From the NCBI RefSeq assembly GCF_002072155.1, contig NZ_BDIY01000020.1, forward strand, positions 17,834-81,833: a DNA stretch of 64,000 nucleotides, given 5' to 3'. Positions within the stretch are counted from its first letter, which is position 1. Every line of letters begins with the position of its first letter. The notes under the pieces were generated by a model. That model had not been told where the DNA came from, did not search any database, and saw only the letters and a list, made by a program, of their open reading frames with translations. Shown piece after piece: positions 1 to 9,338 of this stretch. The translations under genes and the position numbers were made by a program. This stretch comes from Roseovarius sp. A-2. Lineage in GTDB: Bacteria > Pseudomonadota > Alphaproteobacteria > Rhodobacterales > Rhodobacteraceae.

Positions 1-576
1 GCGGCAGGCGTGCTGGTCGGCGTGGCAGGCATGGTTGCGGGCGCGAGCCTCTTTCCGCTCAAATCGACCGAGACCTTCGTCGTCGTGGTCGACAAGGAAA
101 CCGGCGAGATGGACCGGGTTGCCGCCGTCCAGGCGCTGACGCTCTCGGAAAGTGACGCCATCATCCAGGCCAATCTCGTGGCCTATGTGGATGACCGAGA
201 GACCTATGACCTGACCGATGGCGAGCAGCGCATCAATTCGGTCCTCGACCGCTCGGATGGCGATGCCGCCCGCACGCTGCGCGATCTCTGGTCCTCCAAC
301 AACGAGGACTACCCGATCACCGTCTATGGCCGCGACGCCAAGATCGAGGTGGTGATCAAGTCGGTGAACCAGATCGAGCGCGGCGTGGCTCAGGTCCGCT
401 TCACCCGCACGCTGCGCCGGCCGCGCGACACGCGCACCGTCACCCGGTCCTACGCCGCCACAGTCGGCTACGACTTCCAACCCGTAACCCGCCAGCGCCT
501 TCAGGACGTCTGGGCCAACCCCTTGGGCTTCGTGGTGACCTCTTACCGCGTCGACGCCGAGACCCTGGAGAACTGA
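1..576 (+). CDS. virB8: VirB8 type IV secretion protein (5' end outside window)
   Basis: The reading frame is open from the first base, so the N-terminus (cytoplasmic tail and most of the membrane anchor) lies outside the window. What remains starts near the end of a hydrophobic segment and runs into a periplasmic NTF2-like domain; the segments STETFVVVVDKETGEMDRV near the start and NPLGFVVTSYRVD at the end are typical of VirB8/TrbJ-like proteins. VirB8 is an inner-membrane assembly factor that contacts VirB9 and VirB10. It is followed after 5 nt by virB9 and then virB10 and virB11 in the usual order, which is the strongest support for the call. Confidence 0.9.
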   Translation, partial: AAGVLVGVAGMVAGASLFPLKSTETFVVVVDKETGEMDRVAAVQALTLSESDAIIQANLVAYVDDRETYDLTDGEQRINSVLDRSDGDAARTLRDLWSSNNEDYPITVYGRDAKIEVVIKSVNQIERGVAQVRFTRTLRRPRDTRTVTRSYAATVGYDFQPVTRQRLQDVWANPLGFVVTSYRVDAETLEN

Positions 577-581
577 CCCCC

Positions 582-1304
582 ATGAAATCCCTGCCCGCGC
601 TGCTCCTGGCGCTTGCCATGCCTGTTGCCGCCTTCGCCGAGGCCACGCCGCAAGGCGGCCCGCTCGATATTCGCATCCGCACCGCCGTCTATAATGAAAA
701 CCAGGTCTACCGGATCGAAACGGATCTGAGGCATTCGACGACGATCCATTTCGGGGCGGGCGAGCAGTTTGAAGCAGTGATCGTCGGCGACACCGAAAGC
801 TTCCAGGTCGATCCGATCCCCGAGCTTGGCAATGTGCTGACCATCAAACCGCATGTGGCCAATGCCTCGACCAACATGACGGTCATCACCAACCGCCGCA
901 CCTATTCTTTCCATTTGCGCGAGGGTTCGATCCCGAACCGGACAGGCATGTTCTTCGAGGTCCGCTTCCGTTACCCCGACGAAGAACGCCGTGCCACGGG
1001 GGCCTCCCAGCCCAAGGGGTTCGAGGCGCCACGCAACTACAACTACCGCGTCTCGGGCGAGGGCGACTTCCGCCCCAGCCATATCTACGACGACGGGCGC
1101 TATACCTACTTCGTCTTCCCGGAAAACGGCCGTCAGCCCGCCCTCTTCAAGGCCGACGACCAGGGCCGCGAGCGCACCGTGAACTGGACCCAACAAGGAA
1201 ATACCGTCCGGGTGCTCGGGGTGAACACCTATTGGACGCTGCGCATCGGCGACGAGGCGATCTGTGCGATGCGCGACGAGAGCGCCATCTATGTGAGCAA
1301 CTGA
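582..1304 (+). CDS. virB9: VirB9 outer-membrane core protein of type IV secretion system
   Basis: A 240-aa protein with a clear signal peptide (about residues 1-19, ending AFA) followed by a VirB9/TrbG/CagX domain. The segment YNENQVYRIETDLRHSTTI and the later NYNYRVSGEGDFRPSHIYDD and FVFPENGRQPALF motifs are family hallmarks. VirB9 forms the outer-membrane core complex with VirB7 and VirB10. The ATG follows the virB8 stop by 5 nt and its own stop is 2 nt before the virB10 start, so the genes are translationally linked. Confidence 0.92.
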   Translation: MKSLPALLLALAMPVAAFAEATPQGGPLDIRIRTAVYNENQVYRIETDLRHSTTIHFGAGEQFEAVIVGDTESFQVDPIPELGNVLTIKPHVANASTNMTVITNRRTYSFHLREGSIPNRTGMFFEVRFRYPDEERRATGASQPKGFEAPRNYNYRVSGEGDFRPSHIYDDGRYTYFVFPENGRQPALFKADDQGRERTVNWTQQGNTVRVLGVNTYWTLRIGDEAICAMRDESAIYVSN

Positions 1305-1306
1305 CC

Positions 1307-2734
1307 ATGGCCGATCAAACCCCTCCCGATCTGCAGGACCGCCTCGATCAGTTCAGCCAACGCGGCAAATCCAAACGCCGGGGCAACAGCCTCGGGGTTG
1401 GCGCGCTCGCTGCCGCCCTCGCCCTTGGCGGTGCCGGGGTCGCGTATTTCCTGGCGACAGGTCTGCAGGAAGGCGACAGTGCGCTCGAGACCTCTGATGT
1501 CGAGACCTTCCAGGACCGACGCCCCGGCACCGGCGGACGGCTGGAGTTCCCGCCTGACGAGACCGAGCAACGGGTCAATGACGCGCTGATCGCCGTCGAG
1601 GAAGCGCTCGACGTACCCGCCGCCCCTGCCCCGGAGGCAAGCGCCGAGGTGCTGGCCGAAATCGCCAAGCTGCGCGAGGCCCTCGCCGCCAGCCAGGCCG
1701 CGCGGAATTCGGAAATCCAGTCCGCCGTCGCGGATCTGCGCGAGGCCTTCGACGAGCAGAAGACAGCACTGGAAGCACTTATCGCGGAGAAAGAGGCCGA
1801 GCTTGCCAACCTGCGGCGCCAGACCGAGACCCGCATCGAGGGGCTGCAGGCGATGCTCGATGCCGAACGGGCGCAGCGCGAGGGGCTCGAGGCTGAGCTC
1901 GATCGCGAGGGGCTGATCGCCGATCAGCGCCTACTCGAAGAACGCCGCCGGCAGGAAGAGGAACAGCGCCAGCGCGAGGCCGAACGGGTCGCCGAGGAGC
2001 TTCTGACCGCGCAGATCAAATCCCCCGCCGTGGTCTATGCCGATGGTCCGCGTGGCGGCCAAAGTGGCGCGGCGGTGGCCGAACCTGCCGCTGCTGCTGG
2101 CGCCGGGGGGCCGGAGCTCTCTGCCAATGAGCGGTTCCTGCAGACAGCCCGCCCGCTCGAGGTGCAGGAGGCCGCCCGCCTCACCCACCCCGAGCGCACG
2201 CTGACCCAAGGCTCGGTCATCCAGGCGGCGCTCCAGACCGCCATCAACAGCGACTTGCCCGGGTCTGTCGTGGCGGTCGTCTCAGAGCCAGTCCCGGCCT
2301 TTTCCGGGGACCAGATCCTGATCCCCCGCGGCTCCCGCCTTTTTGGCCAGTACCGCTCAGGGATCGACATGCACCAGAAGCGCATATTGATCGTCTGGAC
2401 CCGCGTTCTGACCCCGGACGGCACCTCGATGGAAATTGCCGCCGTCGGCGGGGACCAACTCGGCCGCTCGGGCCTGACCGGCCTCGTCGACACCAAGTTC
2501 GCCGAGCGCTTCGGCGGGGCGGCGCTGATTTCCGTGATCGGGGCAGCACCGGCCGTCGCGGCGGAAAGTGCCAACAATGAAACCACCAGCATCGTTCTGG
2601 GCGATGTCGGCAGCGATCTTCAGGACGCGGTCGGGTCCGTCATTGCCGATCAGGTCTCGATTGCGCCGACGATCTATGTCGATCAGGGGGCCTCGGTCAC
2701 CGTGCTCGTAGATAGAGACGTGGTGATTTACTGA
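1307..2734 (+). CDS. virB10: VirB10 type IV secretion channel scaffold
   Basis: A 475-aa protein read from the ATG that sits 2 nt after the virB9 stop; an upstream in-frame start would lie inside virB9 and is rejected. Layout: short cytoplasmic tail with basic residues, one membrane helix at about residues 28-51, a long charged coiled-coil-like stretch rich in Glu/Ala/Arg (about 100-240), and a C-terminal TrbI/VirB10 beta-barrel domain (about 285-475) with the segment ILIPRGSRLFGQYRSG. VirB10 spans both membranes and senses ATP use. Its stop codon overlaps the virB11 start by one base. Confidence 0.93.
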   Translation: MADQTPPDLQDRLDQFSQRGKSKRRGNSLGVGALAAALALGGAGVAYFLATGLQEGDSALETSDVETFQDRRPGTGGRLEFPPDETEQRVNDALIAVEEALDVPAAPAPEASAEVLAEIAKLREALAASQAARNSEIQSAVADLREAFDEQKTALEALIAEKEAELANLRRQTETRIEGLQAMLDAERAQREGLEAELDREGLIADQRLLEERRRQEEEQRQREAERVAEELLTAQIKSPAVVYADGPRGGQSGAAVAEPAAAAGAGGPELSANERFLQTARPLEVQEAARLTHPERTLTQGSVIQAALQTAINSDLPGSVVAVVSEPVPAFSGDQILIPRGSRLFGQYRSGIDMHQKRILIVWTRVLTPDGTSMEIAAVGGDQLGRSGLTGLVDTKFAERFGGAALISVIGAAPAVAAESANNETTSIVLGDVGSDLQDAVGSVIADQVSIAPTIYVDQGASVTVLVDRDVVIY

Positions 2735-3723
2735 TGGATCAGGCGTCGCCAGCCTCGTACCTCGAACGCTATCTCGACCCGTTCCGCGACCTTCTGCGGC
2801 GTGACGACGTGGTCGAAATAGCGATCAACCCGGACGGCAAGGTTTGGCTCGAGGTCGCGGGTGACGCCACAATGCGCCACGAAGGCCAGACCGTGGATCG
2901 CACCACCGCCCTCAACATGGCCCAGACCATCGTCGGCGACGCCAAGGCCCGCGTCTCTGAAAAGAACCCCCTCGTCTCCGGCAAGGTAGAATATGCGGGC
3001 CGGCCACTCCGGGTCCAGGTCGCTGTGCCGCCCGCCATCGATCGCGGCGCCTCGATCACGATCCGTCTCTTCGCCTCGGGCAGCGTCCGGGATTACGCCC
3101 CCGCCTATCTCTTCGGCAAGGCCGTCTCGCTCGACGCGCTCCGCGCCGAGAAGATGAAGAACATTGCCAGTCTCGCCGAGGAGAACCTCGAGGCGGCGCT
3201 GCGGACTCTGGTCGAGGCCCGGCTCAACGTCCTGATCAGCGGCGGCACCTCAACCGGCAAGACCACCTTCGCCCGCCACCTTCTGACGCATGTGAGCGAG
3301 CACGAGCGGCTGATTACCATCGAAGACGCCTTTGAGCTTTTCCCCGGCCAGCCGAATACCGTCGCCCTCTTGGCCGACCGCGGTGCCGGCTCGCAACGCA
3401 GCGCCAACGCCCTTCTCCAGGCCTCTCTCCGTATGCGCCCCGACCGGATCATCGTCGGCGAGCTGCGCGGCGCCGAGGCCCTGACATATCTCGAAGCGAT
3501 CAACACCGGTCATGGCGGGTCTGTCTCCACCATCCACGCGGAAACCGCAGAACTCGCCATCGACCGGCTGGCGATCATGGTGCTGCAGGCCGGCACACCG
3601 CTGACCTTCGCCGAAGTGCGCGAATACATCCGGAAATCTATCGATGTGATCGTGCAGCTTGGGCGGGCCGAGGGGAAGCGGGGGATTACGGAGTTCTATT
3701 TGCCGGGTGGACGAAGCCATTGA
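2734..3723 (+). CDS. virB11: VirB11 secretion ATPase
   Basis: A 329-aa hexameric traffic ATPase of the PilT/VirB11 family. Visible motifs: Walker A GGTSTGKTT (about 170-178), Asp box ITIEDAFEL, Walker B region RMRPDRIIVGELRG, and His box TGHGGSVSTIHA. The length is normal. It powers substrate transfer and pilus assembly with VirB4 and VirD4. The start codon overlaps the virB10 stop. It is the last virB gene on this side; the next genes on the same backbone (virD4, relaxase) are more than 11 kb away on the other strand, separated by defence cargo. Confidence 0.95.
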   Translation: MDQASPASYLERYLDPFRDLLRRDDVVEIAINPDGKVWLEVAGDATMRHEGQTVDRTTALNMAQTIVGDAKARVSEKNPLVSGKVEYAGRPLRVQVAVPPAIDRGASITIRLFASGSVRDYAPAYLFGKAVSLDALRAEKMKNIASLAEENLEAALRTLVEARLNVLISGGTSTGKTTFARHLLTHVSEHERLITIEDAFELFPGQPNTVALLADRGAGSQRSANALLQASLRMRPDRIIVGELRGAEALTYLEAINTGHGGSVSTIHAETAELAIDRLAIMVLQAGTPLTFAEVREYIRKSIDVIVQLGRAEGKRGITEFYLPGGRSH

Positions 3724-3862
3724 ACGTTGACGGATTGAAAGCAGATTAGCGACGTCTTGAGTGCAGTGATATCGGTGAAACGTTCGGACACATATGGCGC
3801 AACGATCACCCTATGACATAGCAAGTATCTGTTCCTGGCTTCGAAGGAGAGGTGGCTGTCGC

Positions 3863-4384
3863 CTAGACGCCGTGCTGAAAGATCGGGGGGTGCCCATTGT
3901 CCCAATCCTCTCGGTTCAAGAAGATTCGGTACGAGTTGAGGTGGAAGGCGGCATTTCCGAGATCCTTCACCGGATCTAGGGTGTCAACATGGATGAAGTG
4001 GCGATAGGAGACCCGGAATCCGTCGCCAGGTGCCGCACGGAAGTGAATGCCCTGGGGCCCGATCGTCAGGCATGCCTCTTGCTGCGGATCGTTCATCTCA
4101 GACAGCGAAGAAGCCGCGAAATCAGGCTGTAATATCCAGTCGGTTCCAAAGGAGATACACCACTCGTCCGCTTCCCATTGGAATATCCGATGCCAATTGG
4201 CTTCGCCTTCACGCCCGAAGTCAGGGTTCAATAGCAGAACCGTCGGTTTGTCGTTGGGCTGATCCAATGGTTCGGAAAGCTTAATGCCATAGATCGGCTG
4301 ATGGCCGTACCTCTTGAGGAGAAACAGCGTACCTTTCGGCTCCTCGGCTAGAGCGGCTGATTTTGCGTTCAAAGTGCTTCGCAT
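3863..4384 (-). CDS. Hypothetical protein, third gene of TIR operon
   Basis: A 173-aa soluble protein that I do not recognise. It has no signal peptide or membrane segment; Trp and aromatic content is high (NWHRIFQWEADEW, NREDWDNGHPP), suggesting a compact alpha/beta fold. It starts 22 nt after the zinc-ribbon gene and shares its strand with the TIR gene, so the three probably form one transcription unit. GC content is a little lower than in the virB genes, in keeping with acquired cargo. A role alongside the TIR protein is inference from position only. Confidence 0.6.
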   Translation of the reverse strand: MRSTLNAKSAALAEEPKGTLFLLKRYGHQPIYGIKLSEPLDQPNDKPTVLLLNPDFGREGEANWHRIFQWEADEWCISFGTDWILQPDFAASSLSEMNDPQQEACLTIGPQGIHFRAAPGDGFRVSYRHFIHVDTLDPVKDLGNAAFHLNSYRIFLNREDWDNGHPPIFQHGV

Positions 4385-4406
4385 GTGTGGTCTCCCTCAC
4401 GAGCGT

Positions 4407-4571
4407 TCATTCCCAACCCCTCCGGATATCGGTTCGATAGCATTCCGGACAATGCACCGCGCTGGTCGGCCGCTTTTCACGGCGAGCCTCGCGACGTTCG
4501 TACTCATCGACCACTTCGACTTCGAAGCGGTGCCCACAATTGTTGCAGCGGAACTGAATACGCTCAGTCAT
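4407..4571 (-). CDS. Small zinc-ribbon protein
   Basis: A 54-aa protein starting MTERIQFRCNNCGHRFEVEV with two Cys pairs, CNNCG near the N-terminus and CPEC near the C-terminus, the layout of a small treble-clef or zinc-ribbon. I chose the ATG at 4571, which overlaps the end of the TIR gene by 8 nt, rather than an earlier in-frame start inside that gene. Small zinc-ribbons of this kind bind nucleic acid or serve as adaptor subunits; the exact role is unknown. It lies between the TIR gene and a hypothetical gene in an apparent operon. Confidence 0.6.
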   Translation of the reverse strand: MTERIQFRCNNCGHRFEVEVVDEYERREARREKRPTSAVHCPECYRTDIRRGWE

Positions 4572-5505
4572 AGCTGATACCTGCGTTGCCAATGAACTCA
4601 TTCCAGAGCACCTCAGCTGCTCGCTCTGGAGTCAGCCGTTCGTCACCTTTACCGAAGACGTTCATGGTTTGAATCAGGAATTGCTCGTAATCATCGGCCG
4701 AAATTTTGAAACCGCCGTTTGCTGTGTTGTCACCGGCGTTTTCGTTGAACGAGTAGTAAATATCGCCAAGAGCGACCTGCGAGCTACGGCAGTGCACTGA
4801 GATGTGGGCCGTACCATTTCGATGTCCGCTGTTGACAACCGTTGCCCCAAAAGAGGTCGCGCTTCTGTCAACGAAGCGTCCGCGAAATCCATCGATTGAG
4901 TCGATTTCGATGATCGCTCGTCGGAAGTAATCCTTGAAGGTGGCGAAGGCAGCATCGCGGAAATCACCCTTGTCGATTTGGTCGAACTGCCGCTTTGCTC
5001 GGTAGCGTGCCATCGGAGGGCGTGTGGCCGACGGCTCATCGGCTACCTTCGCCGCAGCTGCAGGTAGGGCTTCAGCTTCAATGATGCGTCGAAGCTCCTG
5101 CACGACATTTAGGTAAGCGGTGTTTGGATTGGCCCATGCGCTGATCGCCTTGCCGTCCGTCGGCACGGCCTTCAATTGGCGCAACTCCCTCATCGCTTTC
5201 CAATCGCATTCCTCCACGATGATCGGCACTACACGGGCGGTCCCTGCGGCGTGGCGTTCAAGCGCGCGTCTCATTTCGCGCTCGACACAGTAGTCGGATG
5301 CGATGAAGTCGGGGCTCACCAGGAGCAGGAACAGGTCGGAAGCCTCCAGTTCCCGTTCAATTTCAGCGTCCAGTTCGCCACCAGCCAAGATGTTTCGATC
5401 ATACCAGGTCTCAATACGCCCTTCCCTTGTAAGGTTCTTGAGGTGGACGTGCAGCCGATCAAGCGCGGCCTTGTCGTTATGAGAATAAGAAATGAATGCC
5501 CGCAT
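4564..5505 (-). CDS. TIR-domain protein, candidate NADase defence effector
   Basis: A 313-aa protein with an N-terminal TIR domain (about residues 1-145): MRAFISYSHNDK at the start, WYDRNILAGGELDAEI, and SPDFIASDYCVEREM, in which Glu75 is at the position of the catalytic glutamate of TIR NAD-cleaving enzymes. The C-terminal half (about 165-313) is not recognised and may be the sensor. No STAND-type NTPase is present. Many bacterial TIR proteins deplete NAD during phage infection; that this one does is inference from the domain. It heads a three-gene operon with a zinc-ribbon and an unknown protein, beside other defence genes. Confidence 0.85.
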   Translation of the reverse strand: MRAFISYSHNDKAALDRLHVHLKNLTREGRIETWYDRNILAGGELDAEIERELEASDLFLLLVSPDFIASDYCVEREMRRALERHAAGTARVVPIIVEECDWKAMRELRQLKAVPTDGKAISAWANPNTAYLNVVQELRRIIEAEALPAAAAKVADEPSATRPPMARYRAKRQFDQIDKGDFRDAAFATFKDYFRRAIIEIDSIDGFRGRFVDRSATSFGATVVNSGHRNGTAHISVHCRSSQVALGDIYYSFNENAGDNTANGGFKISADDYEQFLIQTMNVFGKGDERLTPERAAEVLWNEFIGNAGISYD

Positions 5506-5614
5506 CTGCTCAACTCAAATGTTTAATGTTTGTTCATGATTTACCCAAAGCGCTACCTACGCGAGACACGGCCTGTAACGCTTGCGCCCGAAACCACTGA
5601 TATACTGTCTACAG

Positions 5615-5863
5615 TCAGCGCTTCTTGTTCGACTGGGACAACACCGAAGCGGCAAGTGTCTTTGTCTTTTCAGAATAGCGATCGCTGCGAAGTACCTTTG
5701 ACGCGAGGTCCTCCATTTCCGCTCCGGTTTGCCGACTGGTCTTTGACTGAGACAACGCCGAACCAGCAAGCTTGCGGGCGATCTGTGAAGAGCCAGGTTT
5801 GAAAAGGGTGTCTGCTGCAAGCGAGGCAACCTTGGTCGAAGTTCCTTTACGATTTACCGCCAT
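5615..5863 (-). CDS. Small protein with two internal repeats
   Basis: An 82-aa Lys/Ser/Ala-rich protein. I start it at the ATG preceded by GGAGGATAAT rather than at an ATG four codons upstream, which overlaps that ribosome-binding site. It is made of two similar halves: VASLAADTLFKPGSSQIARK then LAGSALSQS, and LASKVLRSDRYSEKTKTLAA then SVLSQS, each ending in a xLSQS motif. It has no signal peptide or membrane segment. Function unknown. It stands alone between the TIR operon and the sbcDC operon, on the same strand as both. Confidence 0.6.
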   Translation of the reverse strand: MAVNRKGTSTKVASLAADTLFKPGSSQIARKLAGSALSQSKTSRQTGAEMEDLASKVLRSDRYSEKTKTLAASVLSQSNKKR

Positions 5864-5949
5864 ATTATCCTCCATGTGGTGTTTGGTTTGCTTCTAGATA
5901 CCAGCTGTGGGATTGGAGCCAACTTTTCGCAAGCTTCATCAGTGACATT

Positions 5950-6261
5950 TCAAAATGGTAGCCTCGCCTCAAAAAGGTCTGACGTGTCTTCGTCGCGCCG
6001 CCTGCTCAGGCCTTCACCAAGATGCAGGCACGGATGTTTAATACGTGTCAGGCCTTTGCCGCCCTCAAAATGGACCCACCCTCCTCTGGGCATGCCCACG
6101 CTTACGATCAGCGCCCCGCATATTGGACAAGTCCGCCTGAAGGATGCGCCCTTCTTGCTTTCACAATCGCCTCGAACTGCCCAACCGCCACGAACGGATA
6201 CCGTGCGCCCCGACGACAGACGGCGGGTGTGTGCCTTCCGGTAATACCAACGTTCCGTCAT
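5950..6261 (-). CDS. Small zinc-binding protein coupled to sbcC
   Basis: A 103-aa protein whose ATG overlaps the sbcC stop by 4 nt (ATGA arrangement), so it is the third gene of an sbcD-sbcC operon. N-terminus MTERWYYRKAHTRRLSSGRT is basic and aromatic; the centre has CPICG followed about 30 residues later by KHPCLH, a plausible CxxC...HxC zinc site. Function is unknown. Translational coupling to sbcC suggests an accessory subunit, which is inference. Confidence 0.55.
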   Translation of the reverse strand: MTERWYYRKAHTRRLSSGRTVSVRGGWAVRGDCESKKGASFRRTCPICGALIVSVGMPRGGWVHFEGGKGLTRIKHPCLHLGEGLSRRRDEDTSDLFEARLPF

Positions 6262-9200
6262 CCCAGCCCCCTCCTTTCCTCGACCCGGCTGCCGCTTGGG
6301 GTTGAACGCACGTAGAAGCCTTGTGGAATAGCCTCCTGCACCAGCCCCACATGGGATATCAGGCCCACGGCACGACTCCCCTCTGTCAGCGCAGCAAGAA
6401 CTTGGATCACTTGATCCAGCGTGCCCGCCCCATTCTCGGTGTCGAGGCTTCCGAAGCCTTCGTCGATAAAGATTGTGTCCATCCGGATCTTGCCCGAAAG
6501 GCTCTCGACCACATCAGCGAGCCCAAGCGCGAGGGCCAGCGCCGCGATAAAAGTCTCGCCGCCTGACAGCGTGGCTGTCGGGCGCGCCTTGCCGGTGTTG
6601 ATGTCGAAGACCTCGATTTCCAGCCCACGCTTGCCGCGACCGCCAGATGCCTCGAGCCCGCGCGTTAGCCGGTAGCGACCACGTGTCATTGGGTCGAGCC
6701 TCATATTCGCCGCCTCGAGAACCTGGTCGAACATTGCTCCGATCGCGAAGGTCTCGAGTGTCATCTTGAAATCGTTCTTGCCGTTAGCCAGATCAGCCAG
6801 CCCCCGGAGCGGACCGGTCTCAGTTTCTAGCCGCTCGGTTTCGGTCAGAGCCGCGGCAAGCGATTCCTTGAATTTGGTCAATGACAATACATCCGTTCGC
6901 GATGCGGCAAGTGCAGCGTTGGCCGCGTTCAAGGTCTGGGTGGCGTCTGCCAACGCCAGCTGAAGCGGGGCAATATCCGGGCGTTCACGATCTGCGCAAG
7001 CGGCTGTGGCGTTCTGCAATGTCGTGCGAGCCGCGATCAGGCCCTCACGATGATCGGATACCGTCTTCTGGTCGGCATCGAGGGTCGGGAAATGCGCCTT
7101 GAAAGCATCATATCCCGCTTTGTCCAGCCCGACCTCGGCAAGCCGAGCACCAAAATCATCTTGCGCCTTTTTCACGCGCTGTTGCTGCGCGTCGCGCGCC
7201 CGCTTTGCTGCTTCAAGCTGCTCTTGCGCACGAGTGAGCATTTCACCGGCGGCTCGGTCCTGTTGCGTCGCCACTTCCAGCGCCTCAGAGAGTTGCCTTT
7301 GCTCTCTCTGTAAAGCCTCCCGTCGAGCGACAACCGCCTCGGGCGTGCGCAGACCTTCCGGCAAGGCCTCGATCACTGTGTCCAGCTTGGCGCGCGCGCC
7401 GGCAAGATCGGTCTCGGCCTTTCCCGCAGCGGTGCGCGCCGTAGCCTCGGCAGCTTCAGCCTCAGTCAGTTTCAGCTTGAGTTGGGCCAACTTCTCCGCC
7501 ATCGCGTCCAAGTCGACCACTTCTCCAAGCGCGGCGACGTCGCCTTCAAGCCGTGCAATTTCAGCTTCGAGTTCCGCCAACGTGGCCTCAGGACGTTCCT
7601 GTTCCTCCAGCGCCCGCTTCTTTTCGTCCAGCCGCATTCGAAAATTGCCGAGTTCGCTTTCGGCCCGAACTCTGGCTTCGGAGGCAGTTCTCGCTTGAAC
7701 CTGCGCACTCCGAAACGCTTCGGTCAAACCAGATTGTTCGGGCGTACCATGGGCAGGCGTAGGATGATCATAGGAACCACAGACAGGGCAGGGCGCTCTT
7801 TCGGTCAACTTTTCGGCCAAAATGATCGCTTGCGTGCGCGAAAGCCGTGCCTCGGCATTTACCAAGGCCGCATCAGCGGCTTGCGCCGCGTCGGTTCTTG
7901 TTGCCAGTTCGTTCGATGCCGCTTCAACATTTCGTTGAGCATCCGCGACAGCCTCTTGCGCCTTAACATGCGTCGCTGCCTTGACTCTTTCTCGGTTGAC
8001 CTCGGCCAACTCACCGGTCAGCTGGCCTCGCATCGTTTCGGTCTTTCGCGCTTGATCAAGCGCCAGATCGGTCGCATCGCGTTGAGACTTGAGCTTCTCT
8101 CGGGCATCTATGGCCTCGGTCAGAGCCTTCTTCGCTGAAGCTTCGTCCTTCGCAGCATCGTCAAACGCGCTTCTAAGAGCCGATGCCTGACCGACCTGGT
8201 TCTCGATCGCCTCCAACCTTGTCAGGTCAGCCTGAACTTCCTGCCGCCGGTCCTCGCCCGACTGTGCCTCAACAAGTTTTTTTCCCGCCTCTTCCTTCGC
8301 GCCATTGGCGATGTCTAGTTCCGACTCGACCTTTGTGACAGCCTCCACCGCATTCCGGCTATCCTGCTCCGCATCGCGCAAAGCCTTCTCAAGATCACGG
8401 GCCTGCATGGCATTCCGGACAGCCTCAATCCGCTTGGCTAGTTCTTCGACTTCGCCCGTTTTCTTTTCTAGATCATCGACAGCTCGCTGCGCCGTATCGA
8501 CAGCAGAAAATGCCTTTTCGATTTGCTCGCCTTCGGTCAGAGCTTTGCGCGCAGCTTCGTTTGCCATCTCCGCACCACGTTGAACGCCCTGCTTTTCTTC
8601 GACTTGGGCTGCGGCTGCGGCAATCCCGAGTTCCAGCGCCTCCGCGCTCTCAAAACCACGTTCCTCGAGTCGAGCCACGTAGAGAGCGCGCTGGTCGCGC
8701 AACGCTCGTTCTGCCTCTGAGGCTTCTTCTTTCAGCCGTGCGGCGAGATCGCGATAGATCTTCACGTCGAAGAGATCCCGCAATATCTCGACCCGCGCAT
8801 CCGTTTTTGCGGCCAGGAACGTCTCGAACTTGCCTTGCGGTAAGAGCACGATCTGTCGAAACTGATCTGCCCCGTAGCCAAGCAGCGCCTCGACTTGCTG
8901 CCCAACTAGCGAGACCTTCTTTTCCGCAATGACACGGCCAGACTGACTCGGACCAAGAGTGTCCACCGGAATCCCGGTGACGTCGAATAACGAGGCTTCT
9001 GCCGCGTCCTCAGTTGTCCCTTCACCGCGTGCCTTCGGACGTTCCTGCGCCGGACGACGACGGATCAGGTAGGTCTTGGCGCCCAGCTCAAAGACAAATG
9101 CGACTTCGGTAGGTAGATCCGACGCGGCGTGATCCGAGCGTAGTGAACGTGGTTCCTGATCAGTCTTGGTCGGCGCCCCGAATAGCGCGAAGGACATCGC

Positions 9201-9338
9201 CGAAAACAGCGTCGACTTTCCCGCGCCAGTCTGACCATAAATTCCAAACAGACCCGTCTCCAGCGCGGACCGGAAATCGACTACCTCGGTTGTCGCAAAT
9301 GGCCCGAAGGCTTGAAGCGATAGGCGAATGGGTCTCAT
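6258..9338 (-). CDS. sbcC: SbcC/Rad50-like nuclease ATPase subunit
   Basis: A 1026-aa SMC-like protein. The N-terminal ATPase half has Walker A GQTGAGKST (about 35-43); a long coiled coil follows, broken near residue 515 by a Rad50-type zinc hook CPVCG; the C-terminal half carries the ABC signature TLSGGETF and the Walker B-type DTIFIDEGFGSLD. With SbcD it forms an Mre11-Rad50-type complex that cuts hairpins and double-strand ends. The ATG overlaps the sbcD stop by 4 nt. A chromosome would normally carry its own copy; here it is plasmid cargo controlled by a neighbouring WYL regulator, so a role in defence or anti-defence is plausible. Confidence 0.93.
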   Translation of the reverse strand: MRPIRLSLQAFGPFATTEVVDFRSALETGLFGIYGQTGAGKSTLFSAMSFALFGAPTKTDQEPRSLRSDHAASDLPTEVAFVFELGAKTYLIRRRPAQERPKARGEGTTEDAAEASLFDVTGIPVDTLGPSQSGRVIAEKKVSLVGQQVEALLGYGADQFRQIVLLPQGKFETFLAAKTDARVEILRDLFDVKIYRDLAARLKEEASEAERALRDQRALYVARLEERGFESAEALELGIAAAAAQVEEKQGVQRGAEMANEAARKALTEGEQIEKAFSAVDTAQRAVDDLEKKTGEVEELAKRIEAVRNAMQARDLEKALRDAEQDSRNAVEAVTKVESELDIANGAKEEAGKKLVEAQSGEDRRQEVQADLTRLEAIENQVGQASALRSAFDDAAKDEASAKKALTEAIDAREKLKSQRDATDLALDQARKTETMRGQLTGELAEVNRERVKAATHVKAQEAVADAQRNVEAASNELATRTDAAQAADAALVNAEARLSRTQAIILAEKLTERAPCPVCGSYDHPTPAHGTPEQSGLTEAFRSAQVQARTASEARVRAESELGNFRMRLDEKKRALEEQERPEATLAELEAEIARLEGDVAALGEVVDLDAMAEKLAQLKLKLTEAEAAEATARTAAGKAETDLAGARAKLDTVIEALPEGLRTPEAVVARREALQREQRQLSEALEVATQQDRAAGEMLTRAQEQLEAAKRARDAQQQRVKKAQDDFGARLAEVGLDKAGYDAFKAHFPTLDADQKTVSDHREGLIAARTTLQNATAACADRERPDIAPLQLALADATQTLNAANAALAASRTDVLSLTKFKESLAAALTETERLETETGPLRGLADLANGKNDFKMTLETFAIGAMFDQVLEAANMRLDPMTRGRYRLTRGLEASGGRGKRGLEIEVFDINTGKARPTATLSGGETFIAALALALGLADVVESLSGKIRMDTIFIDEGFGSLDTENGAGTLDQVIQVLAALTEGSRAVGLISHVGLVQEAIPQGFYVRSTPSGSRVEERRGLG

